DNA of 64,000 nt from contig JACYXH010000175.1 of NCBI GenBank assembly GCA_026745465.1, positions 2,739,501 to 2,803,500 on the forward strand, read 5' to 3'. Origin of the DNA: Lota lota (Eukaryota > Chordata > Actinopteri > Gadiformes > Lotidae). The position numbers were made by a program, and so were the translations under genes. This document shows positions 24,610-38,931 of the stretch, piece after piece (within the stretch, counting starts at the first letter, position 1; the number at the start of each line of letters is the position of its first letter). The notes beneath the pieces are model-generated. The model saw nothing but the letters and a program-made list of their open reading frames with translations, did no database searches and had not been told where the DNA came from.

Positions 24610-25999
24610 CTAAATCATTGAGATTCAAAACGGACGAGTGCTGGATAATAGAGAGAATGTCTTTCATGATGCACACACAGACTCCATGCGGGGAAAAGCA
24701 CTAAAAGGGACAAGCAAGGCAAGACTGGATGAAACCCTTTATGTTTCCATGGTGTTGTAGGGGGTGCTTCTCTGTTTAGCTAATAGCCTGTACGAGCCTC
24801 TGAAAAGGTGGTGGTGGTGGTGGTGGTGGTTGGGCAGGGCGGCTGAAGCATATGCTCAGACCTTTCATCCCTATAACATGTCTGGACACCCTTTGGCAGT
24901 ATTCTATCAATGTTTTTGAGTGGTTATGAAAAGCAACCAATCACGCAAGAAAATGGTGTGGGTTGCGAGGGCAGAGTTGTGTTCAGAGCAAATTAACCTG
25001 GTGTCACAGTGGATGTGTAATACAGCATCCAGTGTCCTTAAACACAACTCAATCCTGCTAGACTGGATATCTTGGGAGGTTTCCAGATGTTAACGTTATT
25101 TAGTAACTAACTGCTGGTTGATTTCCAGAGGTTTATTACCGGTGCATGTTTGCCTGTCAAAGCCACATATTAAGATTTACATAATGATCTTGCCTTTTAC
25201 GGATGTATTCAAGTTGGGGCCAATCTATTGCAGGGCCACAGCTGTCACTTGGAGATGAATCAGATGTAGGCTTTGTCAAGCAAAGGTTTTTATAGAAAGA
25301 GTTGACCAATATACAATATTAAATAAAAACACTTCAGACAACTTTTCTTTGGTCAGTTTTATCGGCCATGGCAAATTTGATTTGAAGATATACACATATA
25401 AACCATTTGAAGGGAGTTAATGTATTTGATCAATGTGACTTACCGTCATTATGAGGTATGAGTGTCTGCCAACCATATAGAATGTCAGACGGCCAGTTTA
25501 TATTTATCCAGTAAAATAAACAGTTTACAATTTACTTCGTAAAGGCAACACACAGCAGGATGTTATCGCTTGACAACAAGGCAAACACATCTTATTGTGT
25601 TTCACAATAGCATTGCTCTATTATTTAAGGGACGAAGAGAAAACAAACCCACCCTACAGCGATCAGTCCTACAGTCCTGTGCTAGGGTCACACGTTATTT
25701 TAAAATCATGTATTCGAGCCCATAATCATATCAATGGAACACAAGACTAACATCTGAATGCACACATTAACACACTTGTCATAATAGAGACATTTGCAGT
25801 AAAAGCATGTTAACTTGGAGCCAGTTCCCAAATTACACTGAACAGTGTAAAAATAATACATTCAATCAGAAGATATGAGCAATTTAACCCCATAACAGGA
25901 TCTGAAAGGCATAGCCAGTGGCACATTTTTATTATAGCCTCTGCTTCAGTAAGGAGACACCTGCTGGCCGTGGCTCATCTTTGTTGTATACACAGTATG

Positions 26000-26008
26000 T
26001 ATGTGTAT

Positions 26009-26094
<86 letters not shown>

Positions 26095-26110
26095 ACACAC
26101 ATACATACAC
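26000..26110. repeat. (GT)n microsatellite ending in a GTAC palindrome with (AC)n
   Basis: A long GT repeat ends at about 26092 and is followed at once by ACACACACATACATACACA, so the right end is self-complementary. Confidence 0.93.
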
Positions 26111-26379
26111 AATCATTTGTCAATATGAATAAGATTTCTTGATGTAGATGGTATGAAGCAAATATACTACAATAGTGACCTTGTCTTCATGAGGTTTCAG
26201 TGGTAATCTGACAATGAAAAACACACAGACATGTCCTCAACAAAGTGTTCAAGCCCACTTATCCTTGCTTGAGTGACAGTCAGAACATGAAAAATATGAT
26301 TTATATACAGTCTCTTGCCACTTGGTCTCTCTGCCGTAGACGATGCTTGCACACCCAGGAATTGACAAATCCATTAGAA

Positions 26380-26440
26380 CCTTTTCCCAGAGGTGTCATT
26401 GTAGGACAATCACAGGTGTGGCTCATAACACTAATTATGG
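26380..26440 (+). repeat. Dispersed about 60-bp repeat, copy A
   Basis: Carries CCTTTTCCCAGAGGTGTCAT, TGTAGGACAATCACAGGTGT and GCTCATAACACTAATTATGG in order. Related copies are at 32343-32405 (+) and 56378-56427 (-). Confidence 0.7.
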
Positions 26441-26581
26441 TACTGCTTTTTTGATGTGCCAGGGCACATGTAGTAGATTTATCTTCACTAGTTTGGTCTA
26501 CTACTTAATAACAATAAATAAATCGAGCAGACATATTATTCTTGCTAAGAGCGTCACCAGTGTTTGTCCCGATGAAACCTA

Positions 26582-26668
26582 GCCTCGTGAGACCATCCTG
26601 ATCTTGCATGTTCACATTCTGTTTCTCTCTGAATCGCAAACTTGAATATCGGGATGGTCTCCCGAGGC
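26582..26668. mobile_element. 87-bp foldback (MITE-like) element
   Basis: The left arm starts GCCTCGTGAGACCATCC (to 26602). The right arm, 26648-26668, is its reverse complement with two mismatches (ATCGGGATGGTCTCCCGAGG then C). It is a compact stem-loop with 21-bp arms and no coding capacity. Confidence 0.65.
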
Positions 26669-26802
26669 GACTTCTAAACAAGTATAACGTTCAAATATCC
26701 AGTCTATTTTAGACTTGTCCACATCTAATCTTTCTCAGTCACTGGCTGAAATTCTAGCCATGACAACCGGCGAGATATAATAGTTCTCTGCTTGGAGACG
26801 TG

Positions 26803-26808
26803 TTTATT
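26803..26808 (-). terminator. Probable MUL1 polyadenylation signal
   Basis: On the minus strand AATAAA occurs about 33 nt after the MUL1 stop. If used, the 3' UTR would be only some 50-60 nt. No competing AATAAA was noticed close downstream. Confidence 0.5.
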
Positions 26809-26841
26809 CATTTATGAAAAGTGTATTAGGTTCACGTATTA

Positions 26842-28427
<1,586 letters not shown>

Positions 28428-28497
28428 GTTGTGTTATCCTGCCGTGATCGGCAGCTTCCAGCACCTTCCAGCACCGGGGGATTTAACGAACAAGGAC
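28428..28497 (-). other. MUL1 5' UTR segment, possible 5' UTR exon
   Basis: Reading the minus strand, the sequence upstream of the MUL1 ATG reaches CTCTCTGTCTCTTTAG followed by GTCC at 28497. This is a good acceptor, so MUL1 may have a noncoding first exon further upstream, with the hAT-like element lying in the 5' UTR intron. Transcript data would be needed to confirm. Confidence 0.4.
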
Positions 28498-28524
28498 CTA
28501 AAGAGACAGAGAGATGGATTAGAG

Positions 28525-28977
28525 CAATGTTTTTCAACCTGTGGTACGCGAGGGTACTGCAGGTGCTACGTGGGGTTTTATTTTTTTAATAGACGGATTT
28601 ACAATAATCTAAAACAATATTAAAGATAATTGAAATTAAATATATGATAAATTTGTTCAGCAAATTCAGTACTATGGCTTGTTATTATTTCAAAATAGTA
28701 TTTTTAGTACATTCCATTAAATGTTTTCATTGATGTTTTAATTTGTGTATGATAAATAAACACAGTGGGAGCATAAACAGTGTTGCTGACTTTTTCTTTC
28801 CACTTTTTCCCACTGGCCATGACTTTCCTGCAGTAATAATTGTGTATATAGGGGGAGCTGGCACTCTTTGCTCAGCCACTGCATGTGTATTTATCAATTT
28901 CTTACCGTGGTCCGCAAAAGGTCCTGATGACCATTTAGTGATAGCCTCCACCTGAAGTGAAAGGTTGGAAACCACTA
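28525..28977. mobile_element. hAT-like nonautonomous element upstream of MUL1
   Basis: The left end CAATGTTTTTCAACCTGTGG and the right end, read in reverse, TAGTGGTTTCCAACCTTTC match each other. Both resemble the CAGTGGTTCTCAACCT-type ends of hAT elements. The 8-bp flanks I compared do not match, so the insertion is old or one end is misplaced. No transposase frame is visible in the 450 bp. Confidence 0.6.
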
Positions 28978-31900
28978 AAGGCTCACTAATGTTGTCGAGT
29001 TATGGCTTGTCATTTCACAAGCTTCAACCAATTGATGCATGCAAAAATGCATGCGAACGTATTGTTATTATTATTAAAAAATAGTCTCCAGATAGCTGGC
29101 GGTTATTATCTCAGGGAAGAACCAGAAGGCGAATGACCATACGGAGGTAGATATAACCACACCACTGTGTGTCTATGTAGCAACACCTCTCACACAACAA
29201 CTAGTCTTCCTGTTAGTGACCTTGGTAAACAGCGTATATTAGTAAATAAAGTTACTCGGTATATCACTTCGAAGCGATACTAACTCTAACATGACGGTGA
29301 ACGATAGTCTTATCTGGTTCAAACGTCATCTATATCAGCTCCAAACATACACATACACGTTCGCATTGTATTAGCAGGTTTAGCTTCAGCTAACCTGTCA
29401 AAAGATGGCCATTGAATTACAATATGCAAAGGCTTAGTGACTAAAGTCCTTAATGTATTGTCACCTTGAACAGAGATAATGTATTTTTTTCCCAGCTTAC
29501 TCACCCCTTTCTCAAAGAGGACAAGCTGCTAAATAGAAAGTTATCGCTACAACAGCATAGCAAGGAAACGTATGTCCATATACGCCTGCAGTGCTTTAAT
29601 GTACCGGCAGGTGTCAGCATGCAACTGGTCATAAATGGCCTGTCCAGTCTTGAATCAAAACTCTTGAGCATAAGTACATTATAGTCTAATATGTCCATTG
29701 TTGATATCATTGGAAAATAAAAAAAACAATGTTATTATTTTGTGATAAATAAAATATATTCTGGAATCTCACCAAAGACCTTTAACATTAAAGCTTAGGT
29801 TGTTGCCATCTCTAAATTAACCTTTAAAGGTTTTAAATAATCAACGTTTGATGTGATCGCAACAGCATATGGCATAAAAGAAAAGGTTGTTGCCATAATC
29901 AGACATGGATATAATCGTACTTGACATGTAAATGAGCATCAGGGTGATAGACCTGACGGTAAAAGGCGCGGATGACCTTTTAAAGTCACTTTCCTCAAAC
30001 TTTCCATTATCATCTTCATTCTGCATGATCTATTCAAAATGTCTACATCTCGTTATCTGTCTGACAGACAGATAGAAATCGGTCCAAGACAGATGGAGGG
30101 AAGTGAGGAGAGGGGGACGCCAGATGTGCTCATGTCAAAGCAGAATTAGGATTTTAGTGTTTGATGTAGACGTGTGTTCCCAACATCTATCATACAAGTT
30201 CTAGTCCCCACAGCACCCAGCCAAGTCCTCTTTGAACAGCCAAACACAAACAATTCAGTCACCCAGACTCCATGGAGTTTGAAAATTAATAGTTTTCTTA
30301 GAAGGACTATTCAGTATCCCTTTATCAGATTAATCACAAAATAGCTAAATATTGCACAGGATGTGTGTATATGTGTGGTTTATAATTTGGATGAACCATG
30401 AAAAATACAGATGATATTCCAGTGCCATATAATTACTGCTAGATTAAGACCATTTTTTATTGAGGATTTCGTCAATGAGCAGGGCATACTCAAATCAAGG
30501 TTGTATGAGTTAAGTTATTTTAATAATATTCATATTTTGTATTCATATGAGGAATACATTTCTGAAACCCTTTTAGGATGATGCAAATAATCAAAGGAAA
30601 AGGTTTCCCCCCCCCTAAAAAAAATCCACCCCTTAAAAAATAATAAGCACTTTTCCTTCAGTCCTCTTACTGTGTTAAAATCCCCACACAAGCACACATC
30701 TCCCCCGAACTCAAAATTCCATTACGTGCCAAAAACCGCCACCTCCTTAAAGAGAAGCCTGCATAGGCTGGCACCGCTGGGCCTCCAGCTCTGCCTTTGA
30801 GGATTACCACACAAATAACTGCAATGAATAATGAATACAACTCTTTTGGCATATTTTCTTAACACCTCTCATATTCTCTATTTTCAGAGTGGAAAATGTG
30901 CGTCATGTGGCGCATACATCTGGAGATGCGAACGTCAAGAGTTGTTGTTTGTTGTGCGAGACCAACCCGAGGTTCTCCTCGTCCCTGCTGTAAGGTACAG
31001 TGTGAAGTGAAGGGACCCTGGTGGTCCCTGGTGGATCCTGCGCACGATTAGAAGGACCGGGAGTCTCTTTTATCTCGAGTGGGGCTGCGCCCGCCTGCTT
31101 CATTACGCTGTGCTCCATCTGAGCGCTGCGCTGCGCTCAGCCAACAGGGAGTTCACCAGCCCTCAAATGAGGCTTTATTGATCTTTTGTCCCGGAAGCTT
31201 TGCTCTTAACTACTCTCTATACTCGTACCCGCTGTTTTAGACAATGTAGGTATGCTTTTAGAGACAATGCTACAGTATTGCAAAGAATTACGTTTACATT
31301 GTATATTGATTGTGTGGTGTAGAGATCGGGTAAAGCTGCACGGGTCTTCTTAAATCCGTACGACTCCAACACCAATTTGTACCGCAAACGATATGTTTAT
31401 TGTTAACAGGAAGCACTAATAACATCAACCCAGGTCTTTGTAGACATTCAAAAAAGTAAAGAGGTCTATTCAAATACGTGTCAAGCTCCACAGGTAAGAC
31501 CGTAACTAACTAGAGACAACATCATGATGTCACTTAATGCAACACTATTAGCGTCATTAACTAATGAAAACATACAAACTAACAAAAGAATGAATACATT
31601 CATATATATAATAAAAATGCTACTTAAAAAGGTGATCATTACAGTAAGTACAGTGTAGATAGACAACATAAAGGTTATAGGGCAATGCGTCAGTGTGGCT
31701 ATGCAGAATAACATATGCGATTGTTCACTAACCTCCAGATTTGTAGCATATTATTTATTTATAGTTTTAAGACAATGCAGTTATATAGATCATATGGACA
31801 AAATTTCCATATATTGTAGTAACAAATACTGTTTATGATTGTTGCTCTATAACCTTATGGACAGATTTGAAGAATGGTGTTGTTCAAAGGTTGTATTTTT

Positions 31901-32318
31901 ATTTTATTTCGGCAATGTAGTATACCTAGGTCACAATATGGACAACAGTCTAGTATCATCAAACTGCGAACAAAGTTTACGACTTGTGCTGTAATCCCTT
32001 GGCCTGATTTGTATCATGGGGTTTTCTGGGAAAACTCGTTAGCTCTGTCAGAAATCCGATAAACAGAGAGCACCAGCAGGCGAAGCACTGTCAGTCCAAA
32101 GACTCTAATTTCTGAGCTCTACGGCTGCTGCCTGAACACACAGCCCTAAATCAGTCATCTGAGAAGCCCCTCTCTCCGCCAGACCCCTCTCATTGATTGC
32201 CCCGTATTTGATCAGTGCAGGATGATGAAGTGAGAGAGAAAGCCCAATTCAATCAAGCCGCATTGCCCTGGACAGGAATATGTAGTGTTTTCCTTATCCT
32301 TCCCCGGATAAAAATAGG

Positions 32319-32336
32319 GCTTTTCTCGAGAAAAGC
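32319..32336. repeat. 18-bp perfect palindrome
   Basis: GCTTTTCTCGAGAAAAGC, six bases before a dispersed repeat copy. It may be chance or the end of that element. Confidence 0.6.
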
Positions 32337-32342
32337 GATAGA

Positions 32343-32405
32343 CCCTTTTCACAGAGGTGTCATCGTAGGACAAACACAGGTGTCGCTCACAACACTAATT
32401 ATGGG
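32343..32405 (+). repeat. Dispersed about 60-bp repeat, copy B
   Basis: CCCTTTTCACAGAGGTGTCA, CGTAGGACAAACACAGGTGT and CTCACAACACTAATTATGGG in the same order and spacing as copy A at 26380. Confidence 0.7.
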
Positions 32406-32887
32406 TGTAAATTGTCTATTGGGGAAAAGTTATAGGGGAGAGGAGGTTGGTTTTGGGCTGAGTGATACGTGCGACACAGATCAGAGAGAGAGACTTTAAA
32501 GGGATGCTGTGCTTGTATCCACACGTTGAATGTGGAGGTTGATAACAGATAGATGTGTCATATCTCTGAGCGATGGCAGTAGAAAGATGAAGATACAGAG
32601 AGCAAATGAGGGGATGAGAGTAAAGAAAACAAGGTTAGGCTGAGTCCAAGCTGAGCCCGTGGTGTTTGGGAATCTTCCAAATATGCCACTTGACTGTAAA
32701 CAAAGACAGACTGTGGTCCAATCACGTGTTGTTGGAGAGCAGGCATGGCTGAAGCTCTGTAACCAGGACTCCGTTAATTAATGCCAACCCCAAAACGTTC
32801 AGCATGAAAACATGATAACAAGATGAATCTGCAAGCAATTTCTTTATTTGCTCTGACATATACGTCTGGCTCCCCTCCCGTTCGGAC

Positions 32888-33167
32888 AGATTTCCAGCAG
32901 ACCTGGCCCAGGTCGGGCCAATCACAATTGATTATCTAATATGGGTCGGGTTTGATACCATGTCCTTTGAGGTCATTTTTTAAACAACCAAGATGGCTGC
33001 CGCTGATGTGTCATTGATTCAGTACTCTGATTGGTTGTAGGTCTATCCAATAGCATCCAGAGGCATTTTGGTGTGCACCCCTTGATAACGCCCCTTGTAA
33101 ATAAAAAAAAGGCAATGAGGTTGCAGACTAACACGCATTTGCAAATGGTCTGGCGATGTCAGGCTAA
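32888..33167. mobile_element. DNA transposon remnant (fish hAT-type end, tentative)
   Basis: The right end GGTCTGGCGATGTCAGGCTA and the internal TCTGATTGGTTGTAGGTCTA and TCCAATAGCATCCAGAGGCA look like widespread fish nonautonomous repeat sequence. The left boundary is uncertain and no transposase is present. Confidence 0.4.
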
Positions 33168-34460
33168 GCAATGATATGAAATCATAAACACAATGTTAAC
33201 ATTGTGATGCCATTAAGGTGTTTCCATTAATACTGCAAACAAAATGTGTCACTAGGCATAGTTTTTCTTTATTATTGAGATATTGTTACTCATAGTAGCA
33301 GAACACATTGTTTCTGCTGCCTTTTTATCTGTTTTCATCATCTTCTGACAGGCCATAAATTGTACACTGCACACTTCTCTGATTATCCATATGGTGTACA
33401 AATAAAAAGAAAGAATATACGTCTCTCCATGTTTGTCTTTAATCAAGTAGGCTGGCAGAGAGACACGTCAAAATAGGGCTACCTCGAATCTCAGTCTCGT
33501 TCATCATCATAATGAGGTATTAAAATCACACAGGGCACCTCTGAGTCCCTATTGTTTGCAGGAGTAGAAAAGGAGACACTTTTCTACTCTGGTGCTACTT
33601 ACTCTAACATGGGAGTCACTTCTCCTATGATGAGGACTTGTTCCATTACAAGCTGTCCTTTATTTAAGGAAACAAATACAAATTGTACCTACAATGATGC
33701 ATTACAGCAAAATGCCAACAAAAAAATGTATTTACCCAATGTAAAACATTGGCTTCATTTATATGAGATGAAAAACGTTGTCTTGAATCACCAGTTCAAG
33801 TATGTTTTCTATTGCTCTGAGAGCAAACATTAATTGCTATTTTTGACCATGCGGAACTGTGGTAACATTCTGTAGTTTTGTAATTGCACCAACGCAGAGC
33901 ACCAACATAATACAGTGAATGCATCATTTATCCTTGACCCACTAAGCCCTCAGATCCATCCGCTCAGGAACAAGTGTGGGTTTTTAGAAAACTAGCGACC
34001 TTCACTTAAGTGATGATTTTCCAAACCATAGATAATGGTGGATGAATGGGAAAGTGGGTTCTGTCATATACAACAAAAGCCTATTTGTATCACTGAACAG
34101 TATACAATTTGCATCGAATACCATTGAAACAATCCCTTTGGAATCATGTAAAATAATCTCTTCAATATGTTGTGCACAATACAAGATGAGCAGAGCGTTG
34201 TCTCAGACTAACTACGCATTTTCCAATTAAGTCATCGTCGTCACAGGGCAGATGTAATTAGTGACACTCTGCCCTGAACATATCTCACCTTCAGGTCACA
34301 AACTATTACCGGGGGAGTGGGTCCCTTGGGAGCAGCAGACCCTGAGTTAAGGACGGGGAGGTGTAGCTGTACCGCTCGATATTGCAGTGTGAACCGAGCG
34401 TTGAACAGCAAAACCCTTGGTGGGGAGCCATTTGGAAACAAAACAGAGAAGCAGGGTTTG

Positions 34461-34505
34461 GAAGGGGGGCGGGGCGTGGGGGCGGTGTGGGGGAGGGGGG
34501 GTGGT
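34461..34505 (+). promoter_or_regulatory. GC-box-rich probable FAM43B promoter segment
   Basis: Contains GGGGCGGGGC at 34467-34476 and GGGGGCGG just downstream, matching Sp1-type GC boxes, in a region that turns GC-rich about 370 bp before the FAM43B start codon. No TATA box is evident, as is usual for such promoters. The transcription start cannot be placed from sequence alone. Confidence 0.45.
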
Positions 34506-34828
34506 AGTAGCAGGCTGAGTGTGCTGCACTGATCAGCACTCTGCGAGGCAGACAGCGCAAGAGAAAGAGGAGGAGGAGGAGGAGGAAGGAGGAGCGAGAG
34601 TTGGAGCAGCCCCGGCTGATCAGCGCGCCGCTCTCAGTCGCTCATCACTGCTGGGAAAAGCTGCTTCTCTTTATTTTTCCTCGACTCTTGCACACACAGA
34701 CACACACACGCAAACACCCACGCTCTCACACTTTGGCTCTCATTAAATCGGCTCTTGATTCTCTTTCATAACTGGACGAGTCGCAGGCGTGCGGCGAGTC
34801 TTCAGTCCCTCCAACTACTTCCGGCGCC

Positions 34829-35893
34829 ATGCTGCCCTGGAGAAGAAGCAAGTTTGTTCTGGTGGAGGACGAAGCCAAGAGCAAAGCCAAGAGCCTAGGG
34901 GGCGCCGGTCTCACCTACCACTCCATCCTCAGCTCCCTGCTGCACTCCTGCCCTGATCTCCTACCGGACTTCCCCCTGGACTGGGTGAGCAGCCTCTTCC
35001 AGACCAAACGGCAGAAGGTGGAGCTCAACAAGGAGGAGCCCGTGTACAACGCGCGCTACCTGGGCAGCGTGGTCACCATCGCGGCCAAGGGCAACGGCTG
35101 CACCCAGGAGGCCGTGGGCAAGATCTGGATCAGGAGCAACTACGGCGAGCAGAGCCTGAAGATGAGGCTGACGGTGGGACCGCAGGGCCTGCGCATGAGC
35201 CCCGACAAGAAGAAGAAACCCACGCACATCTACTCCCTGGACAGGATCACCTGCTGCGCCGCCGACCCCTGCAGGCCCAAGATCCTGGCCTGGGTCTACC
35301 GGCACCAGGTCAAGAACATGGCGGTGGTGCTGCGCTGCCACGCCGTGCTGCTCAGCAGGTCGGAGAAGGCCCGCAGCATCGCCCGCAGCCTGGAACGCAA
35401 CGCCGCCGCGGCCTTCGGCGAGTTCAAGCGGCTGAAGCGCCAGAGCGACTTCCGTCACCGGCAGCAGCTGCTGCTGGGGGAGGACGCCGTGCCGCTGATG
35501 CCCCTCAGGAGGCTCCTGAACGGGCAGTGCCACTACAGGCCCCCTGCCGACACCCCCGCCGGCAGCTCAGCCCGCCTCTCCATCATCGCGGAGGAGGAGG
35601 AGGAGGAGCAGCAGGATGAAGATCAGGACCAGAGGGCAAAGGAGGAGGAGGAGGAGGAGGGGGAGGTGGAAGATGAAGACCAGGACCAGAGGGAGAAGGG
35701 GAAGGAGAAGGAGGAAGTGAGGGAACATCAGGACCATCCGGGGAAGCAGAGGGTTTTAACCACCAGCACGGATCCCACCCAGCTGCTGTTGGAGTTGGCG
35801 CTGGGGGACATTGCCGGCCTGGAGGAGTGCCAGATCAACTTTGTCAATGACAGCAACAACAATACCTTTACCTTCATCACCTCCCTGGTGTGA
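34829..35893 (+). CDS. FAM43B: FAM43B-like PTB/PID-domain protein, single exon
   Basis: An intronless frame of 354 residues starting [17 protein letters not shown], the amino end I associate with FAM43B rather than FAM43A. A phosphotyrosine-interaction-type (PTB/PID) domain spans about 65-210, with YLGS at 77-80, [33 protein letters not shown] and [12 protein letters not shown] basic [14 protein letters not shown] helix and the family motif [15 protein letters not shown] follow. About residues 253-300 are strongly acidic and encoded by GAG-rich repeats. The protein ends FTFITSLV, a possible class I PDZ ligand. Human FAM43B is about 329 residues with a different tail as I recall it. The cellular role of the family is not established; PTB domains usually bind NPxY-type peptides in adaptor proteins. 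GC content is far above that of the flanks. Confidence 0.92.
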   Translation: MLPWRRSKFVLVEDEAKSKAKSLGGAGLTYHSILSSLLHSCPDLLPDFPLDWVSSLFQTKRQKVELNKEEPVYNARYLGSVVTIAAKGNGCTQEAVGKIWIRSNYGEQSLKMRLTVGPQGLRMSPDKKKKPTHIYSLDRITCCAADPCRPKILAWVYRHQVKNMAVVLRCHAVLLSRSEKARSIARSLERNAAAAFGEFKRLKRQSDFRHRQQLLLGEDAVPLMPLRRLLNGQCHYRPPADTPAGSSARLSIIAEEEEEEQQDEDQDQRAKEEEEEEGEVEDEDQDQREKGKEKEEVREHQDHPGKQRVLTTSTDPTQLLLELALGDIAGLEECQINFVNDSNNNTFTFITSLV

Positions 35894-36811
35894 GTAGCAG
35901 CGTGGAGTTAAAAACGGGAAAAAAAGGATGCAATGCTCCACATATTCCTCTCCTCTTTTCCTTTCTCTTTGCTCTCCTCTTTATTTTACTGGTACCAACT
36001 ACACTTGCTCCCTCTGAAGCGTCCGTCCAGATCATGTGAAATGTTTACTGGAAACGTCCCCCCGTTACCTAGCCAGCGAGGGGAGACAAACAAACATGCA
36101 GCATCTCTGTTTGGGAGCACTGTTTTTGCTGACAGATGTGCCATGGCGTTCTGGTGTTCCATCACTGAATGTTTACAATGAGCGTAAGGGTGATGCTAAC
36201 GCGGTAGCACAATGACAAACAGCAATTGTTTTTACAGAGGGATGACGGTACAGAGGAGCACCGCGACCACGGCGATGCGCAGCTTGGGTATTGATCTGCA
36301 CCCACAAGAGGAACAATATTTCCTAATGCTTGTGTGGCTTAATATTTGTGGGAGTATGACTAGAGTTTATGCAGTATAATGACGAGCAGGGACACACTTT
36401 TGGATGGAGTTGTAATATTTTTGTCGTCAGGGAGGTTTGTTTGTAAAGGTGTGACATTTTGTTTTTTAAATGTACGTAGTCAGTGGTTGTTGATCACGGT
36501 TAACCTTTTTCAATGAATCCAATCGAGGAAACAAGTTGTATAGGGCCTTATACTATTAACCAGATTAGGCTATAATTTAGGAAGCAAGCCATTGATTTGA
36601 CATGTTTATTGCCATCATTTGTTTGGGTCCTCCTTGTTATTAATGCATGAGGAATCAGCCGTTACGTTCAAAGCTTTCCATGCTGGCATTTGGTCATTAT
36701 TTATGTAATATCTTTGATATTTGGCTTTCCAAAACTAAACACTGTGATTTGTTTTTGACCAGACCAGACATTCTATTCAAATATATAATACAGCAACATA
36801 ATGTTTTGTAA

Positions 36812-36833
36812 ATTTATTTATTTATATTATTTA
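36812..36833 (+). promoter_or_regulatory. AU-rich element in the probable FAM43B 3' UTR
   Basis: ATTTATTTATTTATA with a further ATTTAT just downstream: overlapping AUUUA pentamers about 920 nt after the stop. Such elements often shorten mRNA half-life. The call depends on the 3' UTR reaching this far. Confidence 0.4.
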
Positions 36834-37104
36834 TGGCTGCAAAAATTGCCATATATACCAAAAGAGCAGTTCATCACCTAGCGCCCTCTTTATGTTGGCT
36901 CTCAACTGTTATGAAACTCATCCATTTTTGTTTTGAAAAATTCAAGCCCTTGCAAAAATGCTGAGGAATTCTTACAATTTAATAGAAGCCAACGTTTTTA
37001 ATATTACTTATTACTAATTAAGTGTTGATGCAACTGTTTAAATATGCATAGTGATTGCAATGAGACAAATCTATTTCAATACATATTTTCTATGAAGTAT
37101 GATA

Positions 37105-37110
37105 AATAAA
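37105..37110 (+). terminator. Candidate FAM43B polyadenylation signal
   Basis: AATAAA about 1.2 kb after the stop. I saw no earlier canonical hexamer, although variant signals could be used. Confidence 0.35.
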
Positions 37111-38498
37111 TACTACATTCACTTAAAACATCATTTTTGTTCACTCTTTGCATATTTTGTTAAAATGCAAATCTTGCCTTTTAAAGATGGAATGAAAATA
37201 ATTTCCAAACTTCTCAGGCCATCAACAGTTCACAGAACGTCCTTCATCACAAAGATTGCTTATCTGATCTTACCTTGTCTTATATTGTCTTGCCACCAGA
37301 GAATGTACAAGAAATGGGGACCCCATTGGGGAGTTCTGCTTAGTTTGATGGTGATGTGATGATGGATACATTTCTCCCAGCCATGGTATTGGCCTCTCGG
37401 CCCTTTACGCAAAGAACAGCCATTAATCAGTGGGCCCAAGCCCAGGAACCAGACAGAAATCACTGCCTTGCCTAGGGCCTTTGGCAGGCAGTTTCTTACT
37501 CAACCAGCTGATTTAACACCAAGAACAGACCCAAGACGTTGGCACGCCATGAACCATTCAACTGATGGCCGTGTGACTCACATGATATCTGATTAGTTTC
37601 TGTGAAGCAAGGAAGTATGTGTCCAATGTTACATATTTCAAATCACATTCCCTTTTGTGACCATTAGCAAATGCTGAATATGCATTGCTGTCGATGGGGC
37701 AGGACACAACATCTGTTTAATTTACTGAGGTTGAAAACGCTGAGGTAAATTGGTCCCAAGGGAAACTTCCAACTGGAACCCTTTTGATCGACATCTTCTT
37801 TTCCCTGACATAAACTACTTGTGAAAAGAACCTTGTTCTGAGATGTCCCGCTACAGATTACCAAAGGATTCCCCCTTTGTTCCTGCCACAAATCAGCTCA
37901 CAGCGCCAGATCTTTACGGGCTCTACACAATCAGCCTCGGCCCTCTGGGTCCTGTATCATCACACCCCGTCTTCCCTCTTTTAATCCTCGATGAGATGCA
38001 CTCCTCCTTCCCAGCACATGCTAAAGCATCAACCATCAACAACAAGATTACACAACAACAACTGTCCAACAAGATTAGCGAGCTCACATCCATGCTGTGA
38101 GTTACTGATGCTGTTGCAGCAAGGCATCATATCAGACACGGAGTAAACATTATGGTAATGTCGAGCGAGCGGCTTAACAGAGGCAACCAGCGAAAAGGGT
38201 TTCATGTAAACACAGTTTTTCGTCAGCCAAGCGGAGAAACGGGGATGGCAGATGGCAGCGACAAGGTGAAAGCCTGCCCACATCCCCGTTTCCTTCCAGA
38301 ATAAGCAGGGCTCTACGCCCAGCTCCCCGTGGCGGGCCCCGGCTCCAGGCCAGCCTCTAGAGGTATAGGGGGCATTCAGCTGAACATGATGTTGGGTGGG
38401 GTGGGGGTCTACTGTACGTTGGTTCACATGTGAGGCGGTGCTCAGTGGTGTACCTGAGTGTCAGTTGTTTTCCAAGATCCAGAGAGATGTTTTATATG

Positions 38499-38931
<433 letters not shown>

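Larger units (their letters stand above)
21852..26841. other. VWA5B1 3' UTR and convergent intergenic interval to MUL1
   Basis: The first about 350 bp are the probable VWA5B1 3' UTR. The rest is AT-rich with no supported gene. It carries two GT microsatellites, paired palindromes, a perfect hairpin, a dispersed repeat copy and a foldback element (listed separately). A GGT repeat sits near 24808-24830. A CAMK2N1-like exon was looked for here by eye and not seen. Confidence 0.6.
28978..34828. other. Intergenic MUL1-FAM43B interval (divergent promoters side)
   Basis: AT-rich sequence with a GC-richer patch at about 30900-31150 that has a 71-codon minus-strand frame without recognisable features. 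It also holds a dispersed repeat copy at 32343, a palindrome at 32319, a transposon remnant at 32888-33167 and the FAM43B promoter area at its right end. A regular gene is not visible. Confidence 0.6.

Noticed and set aside
30903..31118. 71-codon minus-strand frame in a GC-richer patch, considered as CAMK2N1
   Set aside because: The peptide does not resemble CAMK2N1 and no second exon was seen.
34961..35533. 190-codon minus-strand frame
   Set aside because: Antisense shadow of FAM43B.
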